The translations under genes were made by a program, and so were the position numbers. The notes under the pieces are model-generated. The model ran no database searches and was not told the origin of the DNA. It saw nothing but the letters and a program-made list of their open reading frames with translations. A stretch of 64,000 nt of DNA, from the NCBI GenBank assembly GCA_003215335.1, contig QCKM01000002.1, positions 217,799 to 281,798 of the forward strand, given 5' to 3'. This document shows, piece by piece, positions 22,527-30,190 of this stretch (positions are counted from its first letter, which is position 1; each line of letters opens with the position of its first letter). The DNA comes from Prochlorococcus sp. AG-409-P01 (lineage in GTDB: Bacteria; Cyanobacteriota; Cyanobacteriia; PCC-6307; Cyanobiaceae).

Positions 22527-23459
22527 TTAAGCGGCTAAATTCCTAAACCGTGTGAACTGTGGTTCAAATAGGAGTTTCACAGTACCGAGTGGACCATTTC
22601 TGTGCTTGCAAGTGATCAGTTCTGTAATTCCTCGATCAATTGTCTCAGGGTCGTAGTACTCATCTCGATAAATCATCACCACCATGTCCGCATGACTTTC
22701 GAGTGAATGTGTTTCTCGCAAGTCACAAAGCATGGGACGTTTGTTTCTTCGATGCTCAACAGCTCGACTGAGTTGAGACATCACGATGACTGGGACCTGC
22801 AAAGTGCTGGCCATCTGCTTTAGATCACTAATGATTTTCCCCAGTTCTACTTCTCGAGAATCAAGGTATTTCTGACCATCCATCAGATGGACATAGTCAA
22901 CAACAACCAGCCCTAGAGACTTCTTTGTTGTCTCTTGAATTTGTTGGCATTTAGCCAGCATCTCTTCAACTGTGATTGTGGGTTTACCACTGATAAAAAT
23001 TGGTGCTTGGCCAAGAGTATCGACCCCTTTCCCAAGGATTGGCCATTCGTCTTGTGCTATTCGCCCTGTCCTCAACCTTCCTGTTTCAATCCCAACTTCC
23101 ATCGACAGAAGTCGGTAGGTGTATTGCGCTTGGCTCATCTCTAAACCAAAAATGCAAACAGGGAGATCATGAATCTGGGCAACATTCTTTGCCATGTTGA
23201 GGCAGATGGATGTTTTGCCCATCGCTGGCCTACCAGCAACAACAATTAAAGAACCTCTTTGCAGACCTTGAGTCATCGCATCAAAGTCGTAGAAATTGAC
23301 TGGAACTCCAGCAACGGATGTCCCTAAAGAGCGACTTTCAATTTCGTTAAAGACTGAACTCAGGATTTCTGCTGCTGCTGCCAGTTCTTCTGGATGCTTT
23401 GCTTGTTTAGTTCCTTGAAGCTCGAGTTTCTTGCTCTTCTTCTTCCCCTTTTTCGCCAT
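22527..23459 (-). CDS. DnaB-type helicase/RecA-fold ATPase domain only (310 aa)
   Basis: GRPAMGKTSICLNMA is the Walker A motif near residue 77, VVVDYVHLM the Walker B near 185, followed by PVIVMSQLSRAVEHR and the arginine-finger region typical of the DnaB C-terminal domain. The N-terminal primase-binding domain of replicative DnaB (about 150 aa) is missing; a basic 20-residue start replaces it. It is thus a stand-alone DnaB/KaiC-type ATPase, as in some phages and mobile elements. First gene of an eight-gene, fully coupled operon of very small proteins. Replication or recombination role by inference. Confidence 0.88.
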   Translation of the reverse strand: MAKKGKKKSKKLELQGTKQAKHPEELAAAAEILSSVFNEIESRSLGTSVAGVPVNFYDFDAMTQGLQRGSLIVVAGRPAMGKTSICLNMAKNVAQIHDLPVCIFGLEMSQAQYTYRLLSMEVGIETGRLRTGRIAQDEWPILGKGVDTLGQAPIFISGKPTITVEEMLAKCQQIQETTKKSLGLVVVDYVHLMDGQKYLDSREVELGKIISDLKQMASTLQVPVIVMSQLSRAVEHRRNKRPMLCDLRETHSLESHADMVVMIYRDEYYDPETIDRGITELITCKHRNGPLGTVKLLFEPQFTRFRNLAA

Positions 23460-23927
23460 TGAATATTTGTGGACAGGCCATCATCTAAACCAGGAGATTT
23501 GGAGCTCGCTAGGGGGTAGAAATACTGAACCCTAGATTCAACGTCGACTCTCTAGATTGTCTTTACCATCTAGCAAAATTTTCTCGAAAAGCCTGACTAA
23601 TACTGAGCTTTTGCGTGATTAGAGTTATGGCCGTTGGTCATGACTTTGTTAAACGGGGTTGTTTGGGCTGGGTTTTATAGACCCTTGACTTTGACGGTTC
23701 CTTGGGAAGAATATTTTTAGTCACCTTTTTTTTATGCTGACTCGTCTATTTGCTCACCTTTCCATCAAATCCTTGTTGAAGGCCAAAGGATTCATCATCA
23801 ACAGATTTATATAGTTTCTAAATTGATTTTTTAAATACTTGGGGCTGGCTACAAAGTGGCTGGCCTCTTTTTTGTTGAACGTTGGCTGGCAACCGTCATG
23901 ATGGATTCATGAGATCACCTCAATTCC
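23460..23927. other. Gene-free stretch upstream of the DnaB-like operon
   Basis: About 470 bp. It must hold the operon promoter and that of the DUF2839 gene, but no clear site was recognised. No frame of note. Confidence 0.4.
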
Positions 23928-24104
23928 ATGGGCGAAGCTAAAAGAAGGAAAGAACAGGGGCTACCACCTCGGCCAAAGAAAGAAGAAAAAAAAGCTGATA
24001 CCCCAAATATCTTCGCCAGATACCAAATCCTTCCTTACATCCTTGTCGGAGGTTTCATGATTTTTCTGATTTACGACGTGATTAAGTACTACTCAGCTGG
24101 TTGA
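23928..24104 (+). CDS. DUF2839 protein (58 aa)
   Basis: Starts MGEAKRRKEQGLPPRPKKEE, the signature of DUF2839, followed by one membrane helix (residues 35-52). Paralogue of 40220-40396, of equal length. Conserved in cyanobacteria with unknown function. No SD is evident. Confidence 0.85.
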   Translation: MGEAKRRKEQGLPPRPKKEEKKADTPNIFARYQILPYILVGGFMIFLIYDVIKYYSAG

Positions 24105-24207
24105 TTGTTGGTTGCCAGAGAATGTTCAACTGGCTACTAGTTCAAAATGCAGCTAAATCCTGCAATTTCCGACAACGCTTTATGATTAACCTAATTTCGA
24201 ACCTGCA

Positions 24208-24357
24208 TTGAAAAAAATTCTTCCATTAGTATTTGCTCTTTCAATGGTTTCTGCCCCTGCACTTGCGTGGGGCTGGGTAGGTGATGGTGATTGCGCTTAT
24301 TCGAAGGACAAAGCAAACCAAGAGAAGACAGAACAAGTGGACGAGTCAGACAAGTAA
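24208..24357 (+). CDS. Small secreted protein (49 aa)
   Basis: TTG start, then KKILPLVFALSMVSAPALAW, a signal peptide cleaved near ALA, and WGWVGDGDCAYSKDKANQEK with a single Cys and a charged tail. It ends 3 bp before the DMT permease start. The start codon choice is uncertain; no SD seen. Confidence 0.55.
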   Translation: MKKILPLVFALSMVSAPALAWGWVGDGDCAYSKDKANQEKTEQVDESDK

Positions 24358-24360
24358 GTT

Positions 24361-25227
24361 TTGCTTGGAATTATTTCTGCGTTAGGAGCTGCTAGCGCTT
24401 GGACATATGCTTGTTACTTATGGAGACAGCAGACTAAATACTTTTCTGCTGCACAAATAAATATAACTAAAAATATAATTGCTTTTATTGTATTCTTCCC
24501 GGTCATTTTGACTCTTGACCTTCAAGTTAGTATTAAAAATATTTTTATTCTTTTTTTAAGTGGAATTATAGGAATTTCTGTGGGTGATACTTTTTATATA
24601 ACATCTTTAAAAAAATTAGGTACACGTCGCACTCTTGCTGTTGAAGCCCTATCTCCCATTATTGCAACGGTTTTAGGGGCAATTTTTTTGAAAGAGATAC
24701 TTCCTCTTAAGGTATGGGCAGGAGTTTTTATTGTAAGCATTTCTTTGCTAGGTGTGGCTTTTCAGAAAACCAAAAATACTCAAAATACAATATCAAATAA
24801 GGATAGAAAAGAAGGCTTTATATTTGCTATTCTTTCAGTTCTTTGCGCTGTTATGGCAGCAGCTTTATCAAGATTTGTACTCATAAATTCTGATTTAAAT
24901 CCATTCCAAACTACAGAAATTCGATTGCTTGGAAGTATTTTTGGTCTGCTTCCTTTTTTGCGAAAAGAAGTGACTTCTTATGTTGGAAAGATTCCTTTGA
25001 AAAATAAGCTTAGTCTTTTACTTGCAACATTGTTGGGGACAAATATAGGGATTTTGTTACAGCAAAATGTCTTTAGATTATTGCCTATTGGATTGGGTTG
25101 GACACTTTTAAGTACCTCGCCAGTAATTGCACTTTTCTTTGCAAGAGTGGAGGGAGAAGAAGTTAATTGGAAAACTTATGTATTAACATTAACGACAATG
25201 CTAGGCGTCGGAGTAGTATTTAGTTGA
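24361..25227 (+). CDS. EamA/DMT-family permease (288 aa)
   Basis: Ten hydrophobic segments in two repeated halves, as in the drug/metabolite transporter superfamily; EALSPIIATVLGAIFLKEIL near residue 100 is the typical end of the first EamA repeat. Starts with TTG at 24361. Substrates of such permeases range from amino acids to metabolites; none can be named here. AT-rich. Confidence 0.88.
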   Translation: MLGIISALGAASAWTYACYLWRQQTKYFSAAQINITKNIIAFIVFFPVILTLDLQVSIKNIFILFLSGIIGISVGDTFYITSLKKLGTRRTLAVEALSPIIATVLGAIFLKEILPLKVWAGVFIVSISLLGVAFQKTKNTQNTISNKDRKEGFIFAILSVLCAVMAAALSRFVLINSDLNPFQTTEIRLLGSIFGLLPFLRKEVTSYVGKIPLKNKLSLLLATLLGTNIGILLQQNVFRLLPIGLGWTLLSTSPVIALFFARVEGEEVNWKTYVLTLTTMLGVGVVFS

Positions 25228-25271
25228 GAACTTGTCAGCATCTGAGAAGTAGACATTTCTGTTGCTCAACT

Positions 25272-25293
25272 CGTGAATAAGACGTGAATGAGA
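25272..25293. repeat. Tandem 11-bp units of another type
   Basis: CGTGAATAAGA/CGTGAATGAGA. Related in sequence to the AGTGTGAATAG units at 28014-28035; the integrase remnant lies between them. No clear EVE-start segment adjoins. Confidence 0.45.
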
Positions 25294-25470
25294 TCATGTG
25301 AATCTCCTATTATTGAACAAACCATTTTGCATGTCAGTCATCGTGATGAGATAGCAGAGTTAATTCGAAAAGGAAGAGATACGGAGCGTTTAGCCTTAGC
25401 AACAGCAGTGCGATTGCATTTGCAGCATCAAGTTATGGTTTATCGAGGTAGAACAGCTGTATTTGCTTAA
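25288..25470 (+). CDS. Small protein, unknown (60 aa)
   Basis: MRSCESPIIEQTILHVSHRD then RKGRDTERLALATAVRLHLQ and VYRGRTAVFA. Basic, soluble. Coding character is good, but the family was not recognised. Confidence 0.6.
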   Translation: MRSCESPIIEQTILHVSHRDEIAELIRKGRDTERLALATAVRLHLQHQVMVYRGRTAVFA

Positions 25471-25653
25471 AAAGGAAATACTGATTTGAACAGATCATTA
25501 ATTAGTGCTTAGAACTGAATTATTTAAGTTTGAGAAAAGATTTTTTTGATTCTTTAAAGCTCTATACCATCATCAGAGAAGAACTTTTTCAGTAGATCAA
25601 AAGTTCTAACGAGATTCGAACCAGCTTTTAGTTATTCAAAAGGAATATTTCTC

Positions 25654-26040
25654 TTATTTGCTTTCAGGAGCCACCTTGGCTTCGAGGGTAAATGTGACGC
25701 TCTCATTAGGGTTGAAGCGATCAACTAACGATTGAAGCTCTTCTTTTAATTCACCTTCTGAAATCACATCTATCGACTCTTGAGCGATGGCATCCTTCCA
25801 TGCTTTGTCGATGAGTTTTTCTAATGCTGCGGCTTTGATTCTTGAAATGCCTACCTGCTGAAGAATGACTGGCTTAGGGACCTTGCCTGGCCGAAAGCCT
25901 GGAAGTCTTACAGAACTACCCATACGTGCTAAGGCAGCTTCATAACTTGATTTGCAGCGATCTTCTGGCACCTCAATCTCCACAGCTACACGGTTGTCGG
26001 CCAACTCATTGACTTTTACCTTCAATGCCTGTTCGCTCAT
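25654..26040 (-). CDS. Stand-alone trigger factor N-terminal domain (128 aa)
   Basis: LKVKVNELADNRVAVEIEVP and VRLPGFRPGKVPKPVILQQV match the ribosome-binding domain of trigger factor, including the GFRxGxxP loop that docks on ribosomal protein L23. The PPIase and C-terminal chaperone domains (about 300 aa) are absent, and the gene ends with a normal stop and no trace of them. It is a small paralogue or a domain that acts alone at the ribosome. Single gene. Confidence 0.88.
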   Translation of the reverse strand: MSEQALKVKVNELADNRVAVEIEVPEDRCKSSYEAALARMGSSVRLPGFRPGKVPKPVILQQVGISRIKAAALEKLIDKAWKDAIAQESIDVISEGELKEELQSLVDRFNPNESVTFTLEAKVAPESK

Positions 26041-26103
26041 GGGCTCAGAGGTTAAGAATTTCCGTTACTAACAATGCTAATGAATTGATTGATATTTTCA
26101 CTT

Positions 26104-26481
26104 TTACTTAGAAGTGGGGTCGCATCTTGGAGTATTAGGCTTTTCATTAAGCCTCTCAATTTTAGATATATCTAAATCAGCTATATCAAGTCCATAAAGA
26201 TTAGCAATTTTTGTCATGGCTAGACCTTCTGCACCAGCCCATGACTCTGCCAAAATAGCCCAAGTTTTTTGACTAAATTCAATACCTAAGTTTTCATTAT
26301 TGCTCCTTTGCTCATCAACCTCCATGACTTTCTTTAATCCTGCTGGACTTAGATGACTTTTTATCCTTAAAAAAATAACTTCTAACATTGAGTAGTAGAA
26401 CTTTTCCATTGCATTGTTGTAAGCCCATTCAGCATCTTTCTGATCTTTCTTGGCAAGTTCAGATGTGATTTCTTTGCTCAT
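26104..26481 (-). CDS. Unrecognised helical protein (125 aa)
   Basis: MSKEITSELAKKDQKDAEWA, then helices and a tail ending NTPRCDPTSK. A perfect 18-bp inverted repeat lies 44-93 bp upstream of the start and may control it. No domain identified. Confidence 0.7.
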   Translation of the reverse strand: MSKEITSELAKKDQKDAEWAYNNAMEKFYYSMLEVIFLRIKSHLSPAGLKKVMEVDEQRSNNENLGIEFSQKTWAILAESWAGAEGLAMTKIANLYGLDIADLDISKIERLNEKPNTPRCDPTSK

Positions 26482-26524
26482 TAGTTCTTTGGTTTAGTTG
26501 GAATTTTGGATGAAGAGCTTAATA

Positions 26525-26574
26525 GTATTTATCATACTTAGAATGTTGTAAATTAATCTAAGTATGATAAATAC
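26525..26574. promoter_or_regulatory. Perfect 18-bp inverted repeat
   Basis: Arms GTATTTATCATACTTAGA (26525-26542) and its exact complement (26557-26574) around a 14-nt loop. Upstream of the minus-strand gene at 26104-26481. A stem this long and perfect could be an operator, a stable hairpin or an element end. There is no T-run, so a terminator is unlikely. Confidence 0.6.
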
Positions 26575-26638
26575 CTGGCTTTAAATCAGTGAGAACTGTT
26601 TTATTTATGTTGAAAGTTTTCTTTGCACAGATATATGA

Positions 26639-26794
26639 CTAAGAGCCTAATGCCTCTATCTTGAATTTCTTGCCAGGTTTCCAGTTACCATATATTTTTT
26701 TCCAAGTCGCAACTGTGTTTCTCCCAATTTCTGATAGGTGCTGACTACCAGTTCGCTCAGGATTTAGATTTGGTGCCTCAAAAGGAAATTTCAA
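26639..26794 (-). CDS. Possible 51-aa protein
   Basis: TTG start, then KFPFEAPNLNPERTGSQHLS and RNTVATWKKIYGNWKPGKKF, basic, ending IEALGS. It resembles the end of a DNA-binding or phage-type protein, but no family could be named. No SD. May be a fragment. Confidence 0.45.
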   Translation of the reverse strand: MKFPFEAPNLNPERTGSQHLSEIGRNTVATWKKIYGNWKPGKKFKIEALGS

Positions 26795-27119
26795 GGATCA
26801 ATACTATAATATGTTTTGTAATCAAAGATAATTAAAAGCAATTATCTCTAGCCTGACCGCAAACTAAATATTTTTTATATTGGTACAAAATACCTCGTTA
26901 CACTTCTTTGATTAGTGAATACATTATGTTTTTCTAAGGGCGAAAAATGATCACTGCCCTCAACTTTTCATTACAAGAGGCACAACTATCGCTTCCGTAA
27001 TAACAAGTACTCATTCAGAATTATATTGGTGCTTAGGATTTCTTTGGTATTACAACTGTTCCCGACCCGTTATTAAGAACCATCCAAACGACTTTTTAGG
27101 TTGTGTGAACAGGAGCTGA
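26795..27119. other. Gene-free stretch downstream of the integrase remnant
   Basis: About 325 bp where the catalytic half of the integrase would be expected on the minus strand. No residual HxxR or tyrosine region could be read in any frame. Confidence 0.4.
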
Positions 27120-27815
27120 TTATAAAGCTTCACTCTTGTTCCCATTCTCATTCAGTTGATCCATAGTTGCCTTCTCTCCAATGAATTTATTCAGATCTTC
27201 TGGTGGCAGCCAACTTCTATTAGCCCCATTCTTAAAAGCAAAGCGTAGGAATTCCGCTGCGTATTGGATCCGGAGTCGTCGGCTTGCTGAGCCAGGTTCT
27301 CCTCCATGACGTTCGACAAGGGTTTTTAAAACCGAGTAGCCACTAGCCACAGAAGTTTCGCAGGTAAGGATAAGCAATGTGCGTGCAATAGGAGTTCGGT
27401 AGTTTCGGTTCCAAACTCGTGATCCTTTCTTCCCACTACTTGTTTTATGTGATTTAAATTTTCTGGCTAATTGCTCCCAGTCGAGCGCACCATTTAATCC
27501 AGACCCGTTCTTTTTCTTCACTAGTTCATAGGCTTCAGCTAAACCCTTTCCTTCAGATTTCATTATTAGCGAAATGTCTGTGGAGATTTTCAATATCCAT
27601 CCGGCACTTGCTCCTACCCATGGAACAAAATCTGGATTGTTCTTTGCCTTTGGCCCAAGAACAATGCTGGTTCGGGTGCCATCCTCAAAACGAACTGTTA
27701 GCTGAACCTTTTGAACCAGACCTTTCCCTATGCCGCGGACCATCCATCCCTTGCCACATTCCTTTCGAATTTCTTCGCGGAGGGAGGTAATCCATTTCGA
27801 AGGCTTATCGGGCAT
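27120..27815 (-). CDS. Tyrosine-recombinase N-terminal half (integrase remnant, 231 aa)
   Basis: The arm-type N-terminus (PSKWITSLREEIRKECGKGW) and core-binding domain (NRNYRTPIARTLLILTC, then GGEPGSASRRLRIQYAAEFL and WLPPEDLNKFIGEK) match, from memory, the start of integrases found in marine picocyanobacteria. A complete enzyme would continue for about 170 residues with the catalytic R, HxxR and Y; the frame instead stops after KSEAL. It is therefore a truncated, probably inactive recombinase or a DNA-binding derivative. It lies in the middle of the accessory region; a 46-aa gene precedes it on the same strand. Confidence 0.75.
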   Translation of the reverse strand: MPDKPSKWITSLREEIRKECGKGWMVRGIGKGLVQKVQLTVRFEDGTRTSIVLGPKAKNNPDFVPWVGASAGWILKISTDISLIMKSEGKGLAEAYELVKKKNGSGLNGALDWEQLARKFKSHKTSSGKKGSRVWNRNYRTPIARTLLILTCETSVASGYSVLKTLVERHGGEPGSASRRLRIQYAAEFLRFAFKNGANRSWLPPEDLNKFIGEKATMDQLNENGNKSEAL

Positions 27816-27859
27816 TATTTTTTATTGAATACAAGAAAGGAGAAGTGGAAGGTCTTTCA

Positions 27860-28000
27860 TCACCCATCCAACCTGTCTGCATAGTCTCTTAAAACCTCTG
27901 CCATTTTGTGAGGCGGAATTTCTTGCTGAAATTCCCTACATAAATCAAAGAACTTATCTAGAAATTCCTTCATAGGGTTTGGTCTGTTTGCTTCAGTCAT
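27860..28000 (-). CDS. 46-aa acidic helical protein upstream of the integrase remnant
   Basis: MTEANRPNPMKEFLDKFFDL then QQEIPPHKMAEVLRDYADRL. Ends 44 bp before the integrase start on the same strand. A coding look, but not recognised. Confidence 0.6.
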   Translation of the reverse strand: MTEANRPNPMKEFLDKFFDLCREFQQEIPPHKMAEVLRDYADRLDG

Positions 28001-28013
28001 TTAGAGCTTCAAT

Positions 28014-28159
28014 AGTGTGAATAGAGTGTGACGGGGTTTTGCGAATTCCTTGTCATCGCTTTCAGCGACTCAAATGTACTTATTCATTGGCCAGTGTTGA
28101 TTTCTGTCATATCAAGGGGTTTGGGCGAAGACAGGTGGTTTGAATAAAGTTTGGATAGA
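28014..28159 (-). repeat. EVE-start repeat with two unit types
   Basis: AGTGTGAATAG/AGTGTGACGGG (28014-28035) at one border and GTTTGAATAAA/GTTTGGATAGA (28138-28159) at the other, with TCATTGGCCAGTGTTGATTTC between. Confidence 0.75.
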
Positions 28160-28205
28160 CCCTCGATATTCTGGCGTGTTTCCATACATAGGTGAAGCGC
28201 ACTTT

Positions 28206-28418
28206 TCATGCGATTCCCAACTTCATTGCTGCTTTAACCCTTCTGACTATTGCGTCATCAATATCGTTGTCGGTTTGCAGGGCTAACCATTCCAAAGCAG
28301 AAATAATCCAAGCTTTCATTTGTTTCTTGAACACCTTTTTTAGGGTCAAGAACAACATGGGCTTGAATAATAAGAAAAGGAATCCTGTAATACCAGTCAT
28401 TCTTTTAATCTCATTCAC
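28206..28418 (-). CDS. Possible small membrane-associated protein
   Basis: A hydrophobic first half (GFLFLLFKPMLFLTLKKVFK) and a conserved-looking end, AWIISALEWLALQTDNDIDD then VRRVKAAMKLGIA. The GTG at 28418 or ATG codons further in are possible starts. Not recognised. Confidence 0.45.
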   Translation of the reverse strand: MNEIKRMTGITGFLFLLFKPMLFLTLKKVFKKQMKAWIISALEWLALQTDNDIDDAIVRRVKAAMKLGIA

Positions 28419-28489
28419 TAAAAAGCTAGCTGTTTTCTTCCCTAGGTACCTATGAGTTCCAGGTCCTTAGTAATGCAAGTTTGAATAGA

Positions 28490-28612
28490 AAGTTCTGATT
28501 AGCTGAGATCGGTTGCTGTCAAATAAAAGGAATTTTTTATTAACCAGTAGCTGATACTAGTTATGTCAAGGGATTTGAGAGAGAGTGATCGGTTTGGTTA
28601 AGGTTTTAGTAA
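28490..28612 (-). repeat. Decayed EVE-start repeat
   Basis: TTAGCTGAGATCGGTTGCTG, TTAACCAGTAGCTGATAC and units GGTTTGGTTAA/GGTTTTAGTAA (28591-28612). The coding part of EVE is no longer readable. Confidence 0.7.
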
Positions 28613-28666
28613 ACCCTTGTTATTTTTTCTGAGGGCTGCATGAACTAATTCCTATTCAGTCCAGAT

Positions 28667-28861
28667 CTACGTATTGAGATCTTGTTGAATCGGCTCTGTC
28701 GGGATTGCCCAAATTTCGTCATTAATATTTTCTCCTAACCATTCCTTGTATTCTTGGAAAAGGCAACGTCGATCAGAAGGTTCTTCTAATGCTTCCATTC
28801 TTGATACAGCATTCTTAACAGCTGCCTTCAAGATCTCTTTTAGTTGTGAATCAGCATCCAT
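28667..28861 (-). CDS. Small acidic protein (64 aa)
   Basis: MDADSQLKEILKAAVKNAVS then LEEPSDRRCLFQEYKEWLGE and PTEPIQQDLNT. Starts at the ATG at 28861; an in-frame start at 28867 adds two residues. Helical, soluble. Lies between two repeat copies, so it may be cargo. Function unknown. Confidence 0.6.
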   Translation of the reverse strand: MDADSQLKEILKAAVKNAVSRMEALEEPSDRRCLFQEYKEWLGENINDEIWAIPTEPIQQDLNT

Positions 28862-29049
28862 TAACAAATGAACTTACCTTCTATTAGATACATAGTTAGG
28901 AGTTTCAATTTTGGAATGGGGACAAATACTCTTTATGTGCAAATAAATACTCTTTAGCTTGCTCTCCATCTAGGAATAGGCCTCTTAGATTGACCACAAA
29001 GGCTATGCGGAATCATAATTTCTCTGGCTTGGAAAAATTGTGGATAAAA

Positions 29050-29172
29050 ATCCCCGACTCGCTGAGGCCGGTTGCTATCACTTAAAGGAAAGTTTTTATT
29101 AACAAGTGGCTGATATTAGTTATGTCAAGGGATTTGAGTAGAAATCGGCGGTTTTGAGAAAAGTTTGGGTAA
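29050..29172 (-). repeat. Decayed EVE-start repeat
   Basis: GACTCGCTGAGGCCGGTTGC, TTAACAAGTGGCTGATATTAG and units GTTTTGAGAAA/AGTTTGGGTAA (29151-29172). Confidence 0.7.
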
Positions 29173-29271
29173 ATCTTCGATCTGAGGGTTCTAGTTGCTG
29201 CCATTCTTCCTCAGGTAATTAACTTTGGAAAGAATCGGATGCTTGCTCGAACAGTTCCAGGAAGTTGCCCA

Positions 29272-29358
29272 TTAAGGCTTGCCAAAGAGGAGAAAAGGCA
29301 AAGCGCAAAGGGTTAAGCCTGAGATAAGCAAAAAAATGAGAAAGATGTTTTGGCGCAT
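29272..29358 (-). CDS. Possible 28-aa membrane peptide
   Basis: MRQNIFLIFLLISGLTLCAL then PFLLFGKP, one hydrophobic helix. It begins right behind the relic of a secreted gene, in the position that such genes normally take. Could be a decayed signal peptide. Confidence 0.35.
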   Translation of the reverse strand: MRQNIFLIFLLISGLTLCALPFLLFGKP

Positions 29359-29425
29359 GATTAGCTCAGGTTTCTATTTTTATAGTCGGCCATGCGCTTC
29401 TCAGTTTTTGCACTGACCAAAAACT
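29356..29425 (-). pseudogene. 3' fragment of a secreted gene (like 20370-20867)
   Basis: The last codons read AWPTIKIET and stop, against GPTIKIEN in the intact gene; about 70 bp align, including CTATTTTTATAGTCGGCC. The rest of the gene is gone. Confidence 0.65.
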
Positions 29426-29557
29426 GAGTTGACAAGGCCACAATCCACCTGTAGAACAGATGTACTATTACAGGCTTATGGCTCCATCTGCTTCCCCGTA
29501 CGCGGTTTTTAAGGCTGAGGACTGGATGGGTCCAGCGGCTCCTATTGGACTAGGTCA

Positions 29558-29839
29558 ATGCGTAAGAGTCAGGCCAAAAAAACGTTACCCCAAAAGCGGT
29601 TCAACGATGCCGAGGAGTGGGATTATCTCGAAGATGGAATACTCAAAAAAAACCGTTCAGCTTGCGTTTGCATGACGTGCCAGCACTTCAATTATTGCTG
29701 TGACAAGCATTGCCGAACTCTTCTTGCCTGCCACATTCAGCAGAAGCTGATACCCCACGGGGAGCACCTGACTTCCAGGTGTCCCCTATGGCAGCAGCGA
29801 CGGGAGAAAGAGATTGGATGGTGTCCAGAGGCCGCTTGA
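29558..29839 (+). CDS. Cys/His-rich, probably zinc-binding protein (93 aa)
   Basis: A basic N-terminal 35 residues, then ACVCMTCQHFNYCCDKHCRT and LLACHIQQKLIPHGEHLTSR and CPLWQQRREKEIGWCPEAA. Ten cysteines and several histidines in CxxC-type spacing suggest two metal sites. Such compact proteins occur in cyanobacteria and their phages; nucleic-acid binding is possible. The antisense frame (29688-30029) is a shadow. Confidence 0.75.
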   Translation: MRKSQAKKTLPQKRFNDAEEWDYLEDGILKKNRSACVCMTCQHFNYCCDKHCRTLLACHIQQKLIPHGEHLTSRCPLWQQRREKEIGWCPEAA

Positions 29840-29880
29840 TTTCCTTTAGTCCTTTTGAACCTAGGTTCTTGTCTTTATAT

Positions 29881-30054
29881 CTACTGGTCGACTTGAATGA
29901 TGTCGTAGTACGGACGGTCTTCGTAGTCAGCATCTGAGCAGCACATGTCTCGGTAGATCTCCTCCAGTAAGTCGTAGGCATCTTCGTAGTTGTCGAATTC
30001 TTGAGATGTGATGTTGTCTTCTTCTCCATCGTGCCTGGTTATGCGATAGGTCAT
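29881..30054 (-). CDS. Acidic 57-aa protein with CCSDADYEDRPYY motif (intact copy)
   Basis: MTYRITRHDGEEDNITSQEF then YDLLEEIYRDMCCSDADYED and ending IIQVDQ. The copy at 16410-16589 is broken by one stop codon. It follows the 40-aa acidic gene by 13 bp on the same strand, behind a repeat copy. Very acidic; two adjacent Cys. Family seen but unnamed to me. Confidence 0.75.
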   Translation of the reverse strand: MTYRITRHDGEEDNITSQEFDNYEDAYDLLEEIYRDMCCSDADYEDRPYYDIIQVDQ

Positions 30055-30067
30055 TTTTTAGTACTTG

Positions 30068-30190
30068 CTATGTCTCCATGTCGACAGGACCGGCATTTTG
30101 CTCGTATTCATAAGTAAGTAGAGAATCCCTATTCTTTTCTTTGATTTCTTCTTGATTGGTGAGTGACTTTGATTTTGCCATTTTCCTCAT
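30068..30190 (-). CDS. Small acidic protein (40 aa) directly behind a repeat
   Basis: MRKMAKSKSLTNQEEIKEKN then SLLTYEYEQNAGPVDMET. Homologous to 19472-19594, with the same length and the same position behind a repeat. First of two genes, followed by the 57-aa protein. Confidence 0.7.
   Translation of the reverse strand: MRKMAKSKSLTNQEEIKEKNRDSLLTYEYEQNAGPVDMET

Noticed and set aside
25600..25640. GATTCGAACC resembling a tRNA T-loop
   Set aside because: The neighbouring bases do not form a T-stem or an acceptor stem, and no cloverleaf can be drawn.
29688..30029. A 113-codon minus-strand frame
   Set aside because: It runs antisense to the Cys/His-rich gene and out of phase with the 57-aa gene, both better supported.
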